Of a stretch of 64,000 nucleotides of DNA, positions 35,045 to 44,031 are shown one piece after another. Numbering within the stretch: position 1 is the stretch's first letter; each line of letters starts with the position of its first letter. The translations under genes were made by a program, and so were the position numbers. The stretch lies in the NCBI GenBank assembly GCA_039636795.1, contig CP143430.1, positions 4,898,001-4,962,000 of the forward strand, read 5' to 3'. Below the pieces are notes generated by a model. The model worked only from the letters and a program-made list of their open reading frames with translations, did not search any database and had not been told where the DNA came from. The DNA comes from Micrococcaceae bacterium Sec5.1 (lineage in GTDB: Bacteria; Actinomycetota; Actinomycetes; Actinomycetales; Micrococcaceae).

Positions 35045-36253
35045 GTGGGGAACGTTCAAGCGCGCACGAAACGATCCAAAGCGGTCTCAGCGGTGGCCAT
35101 GGCGTTGGCAGCAGGGCTGCTGGCCGCCGGAGCGCCACCCTCCGTCGCGGCGTCCCAGCCGACGCCCTATATCGACGGCGTACCGTACGTCGGCGCGGAA
35201 TTACGCCGCCAGTACAACTACGACTACTCAGCTTGCAGGAATCCCGACGGCACGGGTGAGGGCATCACCCTGGAGTGGTTGAGGGACGGGGTGCCGCTTC
35301 CTGCCGAGCGGCAGGGGGAAACCCTGCGGGTCCTTCCCGAAGACCAGGGCCATCGCATTTCGATGAAGGTCTACCCGCTTACCCCGGGCCAGTCGGGTTG
35401 TCCGACGGGTACCCAGGTAAGCCCGGAAACACTGCCCGTCAAAGCCTCCAGCAGGGCCATGGGCTGGACCGGTCGTGGCAACTTCGAACCACTCGCCCGT
35501 ACCCACGATGGTCGCCTCATCCTGTATCCGCGGACTTACACCTATTACAAGGGGAGTTGCGAGGGCGCGTGCCCTACGTACTGGGGTGCGTGGGACGAGC
35601 CCGTGCAGATTGGCCAAGGCTGGAACGTGTTCAACATCGTCTTCTCACCCGGCGACTTCGATGGTGACGGCTTCAATGATCTCCTCGGCAGGGACGCGGC
35701 AGGCAACCTCTTCCTCTACCCGGGCGATGGCGAGGGTGGCTGGCTTGAGCGCCAACAGGTGGGCCAGGGTTGGAACGTTTTCAACACGATCGTCGGACCG
35801 GGTGACTTCAATGGCGACGGAACCAATGATGTCCTTGCGCGAAACCCGGCTGGAGATCTCTTCCTTTACCCCGGCGATGGCAGCGCAGGGTGGCTCGCCC
35901 CCACGAAAGTGGGCCAAGGCTGGCAGATGATGAACAAGATCATCACTGCCGGCGACATGAACGGCGATGGCCCCGTGGAAGTCTATGCAAGAGACGGCAA
36001 TGGGCGCCTCTTCCTGTACCCGGCAGATGACGCTGGTGGCTGGCGGCCATCGTCCCTCATCAGCGGCGGTTGGGATGTCTTCTCCGAGATTGCAGGACTC
36101 GGCAGTTTTCCGCACTCCAAGTACAACGACCTCGCTGCCATCAACGGGAACGGAGATTTGGTCACCTATTCTGCCGGAGCGTCCACCACAGTCCTCTGGG
36201 GCCCATATGGTCCCGTGGGCCGCGGTTGGGATGTCTTCGAGGAACTCCTCTAG
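35045..36253 (+). CDS. Secreted FG-GAP/VCBS repeat protein
   Basis: A 402-aa exported protein. Residues 1-36 are a signal peptide (KRSK basic start, a hydrophobic Ala/Leu core, and SVAASQP at the cleavage site). Residues 40-130 resemble an Ig-like or lectin-like domain (YIDGVPYVGAELRR). From residue 150 on there are about five tandem units of the pattern GQGWNVFN..GPGDFNGDG..D.L.R...GDLFLYPGDG, i.e. calcium-binding FG-GAP blades with DxDGDG-like loops. The start is GTG 35045 after a G-rich site. Function is probably cell-surface binding or a lysozyme-like accessory; no catalytic domain is seen. Confidence 0.8.
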   Translation: MGNVQARTKRSKAVSAVAMALAAGLLAAGAPPSVAASQPTPYIDGVPYVGAELRRQYNYDYSACRNPDGTGEGITLEWLRDGVPLPAERQGETLRVLPEDQGHRISMKVYPLTPGQSGCPTGTQVSPETLPVKASSRAMGWTGRGNFEPLARTHDGRLILYPRTYTYYKGSCEGACPTYWGAWDEPVQIGQGWNVFNIVFSPGDFDGDGFNDLLGRDAAGNLFLYPGDGEGGWLERQQVGQGWNVFNTIVGPGDFNGDGTNDVLARNPAGDLFLYPGDGSAGWLAPTKVGQGWQMMNKIITAGDMNGDGPVEVYARDGNGRLFLYPADDAGGWRPSSLISGGWDVFSEIAGLGSFPHSKYNDLAAINGNGDLVTYSAGASTTVLWGPYGPVGRGWDVFEELL

Positions 36254-36340
36254 TTTCCTGCGTTTAGAGCGTTTGGCCCCACACCGCCAACTGCAAGTGG
36301 ATGGTTGCTCGCGACTCGTCAACCACTGCTGAACGATTTT

Positions 36341-36419
36341 GCTGGATCATTCCACCATCCACGCGATGGAACCCGCGTACATCCGGGCACCTTCCTGCCC
36401 GCCGACGGAATGATCCGGC
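36341..36419. repeat. Inverted repeat between convergent genes
   Basis: GCTGGATCATTCC (36341-36353) can pair with GGAATGATCCGGC (36407-36419) with one G-T-type mismatch, and a smaller CCATC/GATGG helix forms inside. The 183-base gap otherwise shows nothing. It may serve as a terminator for the FG-GAP gene and the convergent monooxygenase, but no U-run is present. Confidence 0.45.
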
Positions 36420-36436
36420 AAAGAATGCCGCCAACA

Positions 36437-37789
36437 TCAGGCCGGCACCGACTCAGTGGATCGTACGGGTGTCTCAATCCCCAGGTTTTCGCGCAGCGTG
36501 GTCCCGCGGTAGTCCGTAGGGTAGACCCCGCGTTCCTGAAGTTCCGGTACCAAGTGGTTCACGATGTCGTCCAGGCCAGTAGGGATAAGCCACGGTGAGA
36601 TGTTGAACCCGTCCACTGCGCCAACGCGGGCGTACTCGGAGAGGTGGTCGGCAATGGCGGTATAGGAACCGGTAAAGGTCGCGTCCACCCGCGCTGTGCG
36701 GGAGGTGACGAACTGGCGGATTGAGAGCCCCTTGTCCTTGGCCTCAGCCCGCCACTGGTCCGCGAGCTGGCGCGCCTTCGCTCCATGGAAGCCGCTGCCG
36801 CGCGTCTCCGATGTCTCCTCGACTGCCGGATCAATCTCCGGAAGCGGACCATCGGGATCGTACTCAGTGAGTTCGCGGCCCCAGAACTGCTCCAGGTACG
36901 CAATGGCTTGCTGCGGCCCAATCTGGAGGCTGCGGACCCAGGCCTTCTTCTCCTGGGCTTCCTGATCGGTGGCGGCCAGGATGAACTCGCTGGCCGGCAT
37001 AATCTGCACCGCGTTGGCTCCGCGGCCGGCAGCGACGGAGCGCGCCACAATGTCGCGGCGGAACTCTACAGCGTCATCGAACTTTGGGTGGGCGGAGAAG
37101 ATCACGTCAGCCTGGCGCGCAGCAAAGTCGCGGCCATCCGGGGAGTCGCCGGCCTGGAAGAGCACGGGACGGTACTGGGCGCTGCGGGCCAACCGCGGGG
37201 TGACGTCCACCGTGTAGTGCTGGCCCTCATGAAGCACAGGGCGTGCCGGCCCCGAAGAGGTCTCCCACGAGTCCCAGATGCGTTTGGCGGTCTCAACAAA
37301 TGCTTCGGCATGCTTGTACCGGTCGGCATGATCGAGGTATCCCCCGCGACGGAAATTGGCTCCAGTCCAGGCGTTGTCCGTGGTGACCACGTTCCAGGCA
37401 GCCCTTCCGCCGGAAATCAGGTCCAGGGAGGACAAGCGGTGTGCAAGGTCCGCCGGATCGTTGTATGTGGTGTTCTGCGTTGCTACGAGTCCGATGTTCC
37501 TGGTGACCGCTGCCAGGGCCGCGAGCATGGTCTGCGCATCAGGCCGGCCAGCGACGTCCAAGGCATGTGGGCGGCCGAGGTGTTCGCGCAGGCGCAACCC
37601 CTCTCCGAGGAAGAACGCCGCGAACTTCCCCCGCTCGGCGGTCTGGACTATGCGGCGGAAGGATTCGAAATCGGTTTGCGAACCCGATTCCGACGCCTTC
37701 CAAATCGTGCCGGAGTTGACGCCCTGGAAGAAAATGCCGAACTGGATCTGACCCGTCGGCTGGAAAATAGCACGGTTGTGCTGTGTCAT
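36437..37789 (-). CDS. NtaA/SnaA/DszA-family flavin-dependent monooxygenase
   Basis: A 450-aa FMNH2-dependent monooxygenase. FGIFFQGVNSGTIWK, AAFFLGEGLRLREHLG, IGLVATQNTTYNDPADLAHR, ISGGRAAWNVVTTDNAW and ADRYKHAEAFVETAKRIWDSW are all landmarks of the NtaA/SnaA/DszA family. The ATG follows AAAGGGG. Last gene of the minus-strand operon that starts with an ABC permease. It resembles the YtnJ-type enzymes acting on S-substituted cysteine derivatives, by family and context. Confidence 0.9.
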   Translation of the reverse strand: MTQHNRAIFQPTGQIQFGIFFQGVNSGTIWKASESGSQTDFESFRRIVQTAERGKFAAFFLGEGLRLREHLGRPHALDVAGRPDAQTMLAALAAVTRNIGLVATQNTTYNDPADLAHRLSSLDLISGGRAAWNVVTTDNAWTGANFRRGGYLDHADRYKHAEAFVETAKRIWDSWETSSGPARPVLHEGQHYTVDVTPRLARSAQYRPVLFQAGDSPDGRDFAARQADVIFSAHPKFDDAVEFRRDIVARSVAAGRGANAVQIMPASEFILAATDQEAQEKKAWVRSLQIGPQQAIAYLEQFWGRELTEYDPDGPLPEIDPAVEETSETRGSGFHGAKARQLADQWRAEAKDKGLSIRQFVTSRTARVDATFTGSYTAIADHLSEYARVGAVDGFNISPWLIPTGLDDIVNHLVPELQERGVYPTDYRGTTLRENLGIETPVRSTESVPA

Positions 37790-37800
37790 GGTGATCCCCT

Positions 37801-38886
37801 TTAGTTTTCCGAGCCAATGGCTGCAATGGTCGTATTCGCGTAGCGGCTCGCCGGACGTTCCAGGCCCAGCAGATCGCGGAACGTCCCATCCTGCAGAGGC
37901 GCACGCAAGGATCCACGCTGGCGGAGTTCTGGCAGCACCAGGCGGGACAGTTCTTCCAATTCCACATCCAAGACGGCCGGGTGGAGACGGACGCCGTCGG
38001 CCTCCTTGAGGAGCGAATCGAGCACGTCAGCCAGACCAGCCGACGAACCAACAAACCGTGCCCGGCCCGCTTCTGCAGTCGAACCGCTTTCCGCCGAGGA
38101 AGCGAAACGTGAAACGGCAGGCTGCCCGCGCGAGTCAAGAACGACGTCGAGCTCTGCAACAACCGCAACCGCAGCTCCAAGCCGGGCCCGCACATCGCGA
38201 ACCTCGGCAACGAGCAGTTCGGGCGTCGGAGCAGACACCAGCACAGCATCCACGGAATCCACCGGAACCAAGCCTTCGCCCACCAAGGAGGCAGCGGCGA
38301 GCACAGGCAGCTGACCTTGCAACGGCCGGGGGATGATGGACGGACCCTTGACGGAGTAAGCGGGACCGGCGAAATCGGCAGGAGTTTCGAAGTCCACATA
38401 GTGCAGCTTGTCGACGTCAAGGTAGCGACCCGTGGCGACATCGCGGATCACGGCGTCGTCCTCCCACGAATCCCAAAGCCGGCGGCCGACTTCGACGGAG
38501 GCCGCCGCTTCCTGCGCCAGCGCTTCGCCGCTCACATGGGAACGCCCGACGGCGGCCGCGGCCTCGGACGAGTCCACTGCGGTGACGATCCACCCGGCCC
38601 GCCCGCCGGACACGTAGTCCAGGCTGGCAAGCTGCGTGGAGATGTGGAAGGGCTCCGTATATACAGTGTCGACTTCCGGTACCAGTGCAATGTTCCGCGT
38701 CACCGGCCCGACAAAGGCTGCACGCTGCAGGGCGTTAACCCGCCCCGGGGCCGGCGCGTCGGCGAAGGTTGCTGCGTGGAAACCAGCGGACTCCGCTGCC
38801 AGGACGGCGGCTGCAAGGTTCTGGTACCCCGCGCCGTCGAGTTCAATGGCCAGGAACCCGGCCTTGCGTTCTTCGAAGGTGCTCAC
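37801..38886 (-). CDS. LLM-class flavin-dependent oxidoreductase (divergent NtaA-like)
   Basis: A 361-aa member of the same superfamily as its downstream neighbour but shorter and less canonical. FLAIELDGAGYQNL, PFHISTQLASLDYVSGGRAG and WIVTAVDSSEAAAAVGRSH can be aligned with NtaA-type enzymes. The middle part (residues 180-280) is rich in Val/Ala/Glu and lacks clear motifs. The GTG start overlaps the DUF1684 stop, indicating coupling. It may be a partner subunit or a diverged enzyme. Confidence 0.78.
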   Translation of the reverse strand: MSTFEERKAGFLAIELDGAGYQNLAAAVLAAESAGFHAATFADAPAPGRVNALQRAAFVGPVTRNIALVPEVDTVYTEPFHISTQLASLDYVSGGRAGWIVTAVDSSEAAAAVGRSHVSGEALAQEAAASVEVGRRLWDSWEDDAVIRDVATGRYLDVDKLHYVDFETPADFAGPAYSVKGPSIIPRPLQGQLPVLAAASLVGEGLVPVDSVDAVLVSAPTPELLVAEVRDVRARLGAAVAVVAELDVVLDSRGQPAVSRFASSAESGSTAEAGRARFVGSSAGLADVLDSLLKEADGVRLHPAVLDVELEELSRLVLPELRQRGSLRAPLQDGTFRDLLGLERPASRYANTTIAAIGSEN

Positions 38887-39716
38887 TTCTGGTCCTGCCG
38901 TTCGTAGGGAATCTTTTCGCCGGCTTCGATGGCCACGGGAAGCCGGTTTTCGGCGGGCGGCAACGGGCAGGTGGCGAGGTCGGTGTAGGCGCAGGGAAGG
39001 TTGACGGCCCTGTTGAAGTCGAGCTCCACGGAGCCGTCAGCGGCGGGAACCACGGAGAGTGAGCGGTTGGCCGCGTAGGTGGTCTTACCGGAGGTTTGGT
39101 CCGTGAACAGCACCAAAAGCGAGCCCGTCGCGTGGCCGTTGAACGCCGTCAGCGCCAGTTCCTGGCCCGCGAGCTTGAAGCGGATCTCGCCCGGGGCCTC
39201 GTACACATGCTGGATGCCCTCCACCGCGGCACCCACCGTGGTGGGGCGCGGTGTTTCGAACGGCACGAACGTACCGGCAACGGCAAACGACGCATTCGGT
39301 GCGTAAGCGGGCGTCCCCTGGTACTCCTGCAAGAGGGCATTCGACGGGTTGCGTGGCCGCACGATGTACTCGCCGCCGCGCTTGGCTAGCTCGATCACGG
39401 TGTCGCCGGAGGCCAGATTGATGCCACCGCGCTCCTCGATAGGCCCGAATTCAAGCGGCTCTGCCTTGCCTGTGTTCAGTTCAACGCCGTCCTGCTGCAG
39501 GCTCTCGCCTGGTTCCAGAACAACGCGTACGACGTCGGATTCCACACTCCAGCTACCAGGCGCACCTTCCAACGGGGTCGGGTTGCTGTCCAGCCAGTGG
39601 AGGTGGGTCACGGCGAGGAAGCCGTGCGGGTGGGCCCGGTGGAGTTCATGGGCGGAATGCCACTCCTGCCATTCCTCGGCAAAGGATTCGAGTGCTGTTT
39701 CAGTGTGCGTAGACAC
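38883..39716 (-). CDS. DUF1684 protein
   Basis: A 277-aa protein of the DUF1684 family. The N-terminus has EWQEWHSAHELHRAHPHGFL and THLHWLDSNPTPLEGAPGSW. The C-terminal hallmark is DFNRAVNLPCAYTDLATCPL followed by PPAENRLPVAIEAGEK. The GTG start at 39716 overlaps the end of the upstream monooxygenase by 17 bases. The role is unknown; family members often sit beside sulfur- or flavin-monooxygenase genes, as here. Confidence 0.82.
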   Translation of the reverse strand: MSTHTETALESFAEEWQEWHSAHELHRAHPHGFLAVTHLHWLDSNPTPLEGAPGSWSVESDVVRVVLEPGESLQQDGVELNTGKAEPLEFGPIEERGGINLASGDTVIELAKRGGEYIVRPRNPSNALLQEYQGTPAYAPNASFAVAGTFVPFETPRPTTVGAAVEGIQHVYEAPGEIRFKLAGQELALTAFNGHATGSLLVLFTDQTSGKTTYAANRSLSVVPAADGSVELDFNRAVNLPCAYTDLATCPLPPAENRLPVAIEAGEKIPYERQDQK

Positions 39717-40866
39717 AAGCGTTGTCCGTCCTGTTGAAGGCGTTGTCTGCTGTAACTGTTGCTGCGGCGTCGGGTTCGATGGCCCCAGCGAACTGGGGTC
39801 GGCCACCAAAGGGGTCGCTGGATTCCCAGAGTGTGCTCGGCGCGGAAGCGCGGACGGCCGGGATGACCTCCAGCGCGAAGCGTTCCAGGATGTCGAGCTG
39901 CTGTTCGAACGGCAACGTGGTGGGCAAGGAGATCGACTGCAGGTCATGCTGATACAGCGAGTGGTAGCTGAGGATCTTGTCGATCACTTGCTCGGGGCTG
40001 CCCACAAGGGCGGGCCCCTCGGCCACAGCGTGCTGGATGTCCCGGAAGGGTGAGTTGTTGCCCGGAACGTTGCGGCCGGCGGTCAACGCCTCATACACGG
40101 GTCCGTACTGGCGGATGGCTTCCTGCGTGGTGTCGGCGATGAACACACCGCCGGCCCCACTGCCTGAGCCCAGATACTGATGCCGGGGATCGTGGCCGTG
40201 GCGCTGGTACTCCTCGCGGTAGTGGTCGATCAGGACCTTGTAGTTCTCCCGGGGCTGGATGGCGTTCGCGGTGAACAACGGATCGCCCCACTTGGCCGCC
40301 AGCGCCGCAGACGTAAGAGTTGTAGCCGAGCCGTGCCAAATCCGCGGCGAGCCCGCGAAGGGGCGTGGCGTCGTCGTGGTTGGTTCAACCAGAGGTGACC
40401 TGAAGCGGCCTGACCATGTGACGCTCTCCTTGCGCCACAGGGTGCGGAGCATGGCGTACTTCTCAGCGAGCAACTCCCACTGGTCGTCCAAAGTCAGGCC
40501 AAAGAGGGGGTACTGCAGCACCTCATTGCCTTTGCCGATCACCAGCTCCAAGCGGCCGCGGCTCAGTTGGTCGATCGTGGCGTAGTCCTCGGCCACCCGG
40601 ACAGGGTCCAGGACGGACAAGACAGCGACCCCGGTCTGAAGCCGGATTCGTTGAGTGACTGCGGCAATGGCGGCGAGGACCGTCGTCGGAGATGAGGAAA
40701 CAAACTCACCGGCGTGGCGTTCCCCCACGGAGAAGCAGTCGAACCCCAGTTCCTCGGCCCGGCGGGCCGTTTCCACCACCTGGTTCAGGCGGTCAGCTGT
40801 GGAGACGATCTCCCCCGTCACCGGGTTCTTCAGGTGGGGAATGATGTCAAGGACCTGGAACTTCAT
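39700..40866 (-). CDS. LLM-class flavin-dependent oxidoreductase (YtmO-like)
   Basis: A 388-aa luciferase-like monooxygenase. RRAEELGFDCFSVGERH, RIRLQTGVAVLSVLDPVRVA, DQLSRGRLELVIGKGNE and WHGSATTLTSAALAAKWGDP are classic. The start overlaps the binding protein stop (ATGA). It resembles YtmO/YxeK-like enzymes that accompany amino-acid-type ABC transporters in sulfur-compound operons. Confidence 0.88.
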   Translation of the reverse strand: MKFQVLDIIPHLKNPVTGEIVSTADRLNQVVETARRAEELGFDCFSVGERHAGEFVSSSPTTVLAAIAAVTQRIRLQTGVAVLSVLDPVRVAEDYATIDQLSRGRLELVIGKGNEVLQYPLFGLTLDDQWELLAEKYAMLRTLWRKESVTWSGRFRSPLVEPTTTTPRPFAGSPRIWHGSATTLTSAALAAKWGDPLFTANAIQPRENYKVLIDHYREEYQRHGHDPRHQYLGSGSGAGGVFIADTTQEAIRQYGPVYEALTAGRNVPGNNSPFRDIQHAVAEGPALVGSPEQVIDKILSYHSLYQHDLQSISLPTTLPFEQQLDILERFALEVIPAVRASAPSTLWESSDPFGGRPQFAGAIEPDAAATVTADNAFNRTDNACVYAH

Positions 40867-41843
40867 TTGCCGGTCCCAAAACTTGCTTCTGTGACGGTCT
40901 TGGATTCGGGCAGGGCTTCTTCGGAGAGGCCCCAGCGTTCCAGGACCTTGGCGTAGGAGCCGTCCTTGATGGTGGAGTTGAGGGCATCGGTGATGGCTGG
41001 GGCCAGCCCGTTGCCCTTGAGCGTGGTGGCGGCAACCAGGGTTTCCGAAGGCCAGCCGGCGTTAACCTTGCCCACTACCTTGAGGTCGTCACGGGTGTTC
41101 TCGCGGTACGTCACCGACGGGTAGGGCGCCAGGTTCAGGTCCGTTCGGCCGGAGGACAATGCCAGGATCGTATCGGCGTCGGACGAGTAGTACTGCAGCG
41201 TCGCCGGGGTTTTGCCCTTGGCCTCAAGCTCCTTGTTCCACGCCAGCAGGATCTTCTCCTGGTTGGTGCCGGAGCCCACGGAGATCTTCAGCCCCGAGAT
41301 ATCGTCCGAACCCTTGATGTCATAGGTGGAGCTCTTTTTCGCCTCGAAGCCCATGTATGCGGCACGGTAGGTGGAGAAATCGAACAGCTTCACCCGCGCG
41401 GCGTTGATGCCCACATTGGAGAACACGGCCTCAAAATCACCGGACTGGGTCTTCAACGGCCAGTTCTCCCACGAGGTCACTTGGAGGTCCAAGTCCAGGC
41501 CCAGCTTGTCCGCCACGAGTTGTGCAATGTCCACCTCCACACCGATCGGCGTTTTGTCGTCGGTGGCGTGGAAGGACAGTGGGATGGAGCCTGCGGTGGT
41601 AGCAACGGTCAGCTTGCCGTCCTTGGCGATGGCTTCGGGGACGGCGGAGGCTGCGGCACTATCTTTTTCACCACGGATCCGGTTCTGGTCCACAGAGGTG
41701 TTGTAGACGACGCCGTTCTTTGCTGCTTCGCTCCCGGGCTTGGCTGCCGAAGCGCCGGGATCGGAGCATCCGGCCAGCACAGGAAGAACGACGGCGGGCA
41801 GTACAGCGAGTGCCAGGAGTTTGGTTTGGGTGATGCGAAACAT
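40863..41843 (-). CDS. ABC transporter substrate-binding lipoprotein
   Basis: A 326-aa lipoprotein. The signal peptide ends VVLPVLAGC (lipobox LAGC). The mature part has DGKLTVATTAGSIPLSFHA, IGVEVDIAQLVADKLGLDL, NWPLKTQSGDFEAVFSN and VGSGTNQEKILLAW. It is paralogous to the orphan binding protein at 30511-31500. ATG 41843 follows AGGAAG; upstream extension of the frame would overlap the ATPase gene. It delivers the substrate to the permease and ATPase just upstream in the operon. Confidence 0.9.
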   Translation of the reverse strand: MFRITQTKLLALAVLPAVVLPVLAGCSDPGASAAKPGSEAAKNGVVYNTSVDQNRIRGEKDSAAASAVPEAIAKDGKLTVATTAGSIPLSFHATDDKTPIGVEVDIAQLVADKLGLDLDLQVTSWENWPLKTQSGDFEAVFSNVGINAARVKLFDFSTYRAAYMGFEAKKSSTYDIKGSDDISGLKISVGSGTNQEKILLAWNKELEAKGKTPATLQYYSSDADTILALSSGRTDLNLAPYPSVTYRENTRDDLKVVGKVNAGWPSETLVAATTLKGNGLAPAITDALNSTIKDGSYAKVLERWGLSEEALPESKTVTEASFGTGK

Positions 41844-41856
41844 GGAGGACTTCTTC

Positions 41857-42804
41857 CTAGATGTTGAAAGCCGGTTCGATGACCTTGGAGAAGAAACTTC
41901 GGGTGCGTTCTTCACGGGGGTTGCCGAAGATTTCCTGGGGCGTGCCGGACTCAACGATCTGGCCTTGGTCCATGAACACCACGGTGTCCGCGACGTCCCG
42001 GGCAAAACCCATCTCGTGGGTCACGATGATCAACGTGGTCCCAGACTTGGCGAGCTCGCGGATGACGTCCAAAACCTCATTGACCAGTTCGGGGTCCAAC
42101 GCTGAGGTGGGCTCGTCGAAGAGCAGGATCTTGGGGTCCAGTGCCAATGCCCGCGCAATCGCGACCCTCTGTTGCTGGCCCCCGGAGAGCTGCCGCGGGT
42201 AGGCATCGGCCCGGTCCTTCAGGCCTACCCGGTCCAGGAGTTCCAGGCCACGCTTCCTGGCTTCAGCCTTGGATCGCTTTTGGGCGACGATTGGCGCCTC
42301 GATGACGTTTTCCAGGGCGGTGAGGTGCGGGAAAAGATTGAAGCTCTGGAAGACCATGCCGATGTTGGTGCGCTGCTTGAGGATGTCTTTCTCACGCAGT
42401 TCATGGAGCTTGTTCCCGCGGACGTGGTAGCCCACCAGCTCGTTGTCGATGGTGATGAAGCCCCCGTCCACCTTCTCCAGGTGGTTGATGGTGCGCAGCA
42501 GCGTGGACTTTCCGGAGCCGGAGGGGCCCACGATCACCGCGACACCGCCTGGCGGCACGGACAAGGAGACACCCTTGAGGACTTCGGTAGTGCCGAAGGA
42601 CTTTCGGACATTGGTGATATCGACCTGTCCGCGGGTGGCGGGTTTGTCAATCGTGGCGGGCTTGTCCCTCAAGGCGGGCTGCGCCGCCGTCGGACTGGCC
42701 CCTGTCGGACTGGCGGAAACTGACCCAGCCGGGGCGTCAGCCGAGGTTTCGTCGGCAGCCTGGGCCGCCGTCGTGGTTTCTTTGCGCGCGGCGAGGATGC
42801 TCAT
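41857..42804 (-). CDS. Polar amino-acid-type ABC transporter ATP-binding protein
   Basis: A 315-aa ATPase. Residues 1-65 are a Pro/Ala/Thr-rich extension with a DKPATIDKPATRG repeat. The ABC domain has Walker A GPSGSGKSTLL, Q-loop MVFQSFNLFPHLTALEN, signature LSGGQQQRVAIARALA, Walker B KILLFDEPTSALDP and H-loop VTHEMGFARDVADTV. It is of the GlnQ/HisP type. The ATG overlaps the permease stop. The long N-terminal extension is unusual for this family. Confidence 0.92.
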   Translation of the reverse strand: MSILAARKETTTAAQAADETSADAPAGSVSASPTGASPTAAQPALRDKPATIDKPATRGQVDITNVRKSFGTTEVLKGVSLSVPPGGVAVIVGPSGSGKSTLLRTINHLEKVDGGFITIDNELVGYHVRGNKLHELREKDILKQRTNIGMVFQSFNLFPHLTALENVIEAPIVAQKRSKAEARKRGLELLDRVGLKDRADAYPRQLSGGQQQRVAIARALALDPKILLFDEPTSALDPELVNEVLDVIRELAKSGTTLIIVTHEMGFARDVADTVVFMDQGQIVESGTPQEIFGNPREERTRSFFSKVIEPAFNI

Positions 42805-43766
42805 CGGCTTTCCTTGGTCTGTGAGACTGCAACGTGGGTAGCGAAGAACCTGCGGGCCTTCTGAAGTGGAGTGAGCGGCAGGTTCCGCAAGGCACCCTTG
42901 GAGAAGTGCCGTTCGATGTAGTACTGGAAGACGCTCAGCACTGAAGTGATAACGACGTACCAGAGTGTTGCGACCAGCAGCAGCGGCAGCACCTGCTGGG
43001 TCCGGTTGTAAATGACCTGGACCGTGTAGAAGAGCTCCGAGTACGCCAGGACGTAGACGATCGACGTGCCCTTGACCAGGCCGATGATCTCGTTGAAAGC
43101 GTTGGGCAGGATGGCGCGCATGGCCTGTGGCAACACGATCCGTGTGGAGCGCTTCCAGGCGGGAATGCCCAGTGCGGAAGCTGCCTCGAGTTGGCCTTGG
43201 TCCACCGAGAGGATGCCGCCACGAATGATCTCTGCGGAGTAGGCGGCCTGGTTGAGGGTCAGGCCCAGCACTGCTGCAGCGAACTGGCTGATCAGCGTGG
43301 TGGTCTGGGCTTCGAAGAAGCGGACGTCCGTGAAGGGGATGCCCAGGGTGATCTTCTCGTAGAGGTAGCCCAGGTTGTACCAAAGGAGCAGTTGGACCAG
43401 CAGGGGCGTGGAACGGAAGATCCAGGAGAACGTCCAGGAAACCGAGACCAGCAGCGGCGACGCGGACAAGCGCATGAGGGCGAGGATGAATCCGAGGACG
43501 AATCCCAAAACTCCGGAGATCGCCGTGAGTTTGAGCGTTTCCACCAAGCCATTCACCACGGACTGGGCCGTAAACCACTGGGCCACCACTCCCCACTCCC
43601 AACGCGGGTTGGTGACGAGCGACCACGCAATGGCTGCGACGCCGGCCGCCACCAGGACAATGCCCACCCATCGCCACGGGTGCCGGGCAGGGACCAGTTT
43701 GTAGTCGGAGTAATCCGTGGTGGCAGGTGCACTTTCTGCCGTGGCAGGCGGTGCGATCGCACTCAT
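42801..43766 (-). CDS. Amino-acid-type ABC transporter permease
   Basis: A 321-aa His/Glu/Gln-type permease. A cytoplasmic N-terminus (about 30 residues) is followed by about six membrane segments; GLVETLKLTAISGVLGFVLG and FRSTPLLVQLLLWYN are typical. The EAA loop is VDQGQLEAASALGIPAWKRS. The C-terminal segment KGALRNLPLTPLQKARRFF is basic. First gene of the minus-strand operon, with AGAGGTG before the ATG. A single permease gene implies a homodimer. Confidence 0.92.
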   Translation of the reverse strand: MSAIAPPATAESAPATTDYSDYKLVPARHPWRWVGIVLVAAGVAAIAWSLVTNPRWEWGVVAQWFTAQSVVNGLVETLKLTAISGVLGFVLGFILALMRLSASPLLVSVSWTFSWIFRSTPLLVQLLLWYNLGYLYEKITLGIPFTDVRFFEAQTTTLISQFAAAVLGLTLNQAAYSAEIIRGGILSVDQGQLEAASALGIPAWKRSTRIVLPQAMRAILPNAFNEIIGLVKGTSIVYVLAYSELFYTVQVIYNRTQQVLPLLLVATLWYVVITSVLSVFQYYIERHFSKGALRNLPLTPLQKARRFFATHVAVSQTKESR

Positions 43767-43811
43767 GCGCCACCTCTTTTCAGATCGGTTGTTGACTATC
43801 GGATGGCTGCC

Positions 43812-43840
43812 AATCTATGGGCGCACGGGACGGCCAGCAA
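43812..43840 (-). promoter_or_regulatory. Promoter of the ABC/monooxygenase operon
   Basis: On the minus strand, TTGCTG (43835-43840) and TAGATT (43812-43817) are separated by 17 bases, about 45 bases before the permease start. A second TAGATTGG box occurs on the plus strand at 43992, before the divergent FAD-protein gene. The remaining bases of the 265-base interval show no named motif. Confidence 0.55.
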
Positions 43841-44031
43841 GACGGAAATTTGCACTTCTTCACTGGACTTAGCGCGGGTTCACGGGGCTTCACGCAACGC
43901 CATATGAGTCCGAATTTTGCGCCCGTTAACGCTGGATGACGCGCAGTGAACGGCCGTTACCAGCTCCTCGACCGGGGCTGCATCTCCTCCCTAGATTGGG
44001 CTGCACCACCCGCTGTATTTCAGGAGATTCC

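Noticed and set aside
33534..35138. 534-aa minus-strand open frame across the XRE, GNAT and FG-GAP starts
   Set aside because: It spans three plus-strand genes and their promoters; composition is not protein-like.
36341..36419. tRNA-like cruciform between the FG-GAP gene and the monooxygenase
   Set aside because: It lacks the T-loop motif and the arm lengths of a tRNA; kept only as an inverted repeat.
42805..43773. N-terminal extension of the ABC ATPase frame to 638 aa
   Set aside because: The extension is an out-of-frame reading of the permease gene; the ATPase starts at 42804 with an ATGA overlap.
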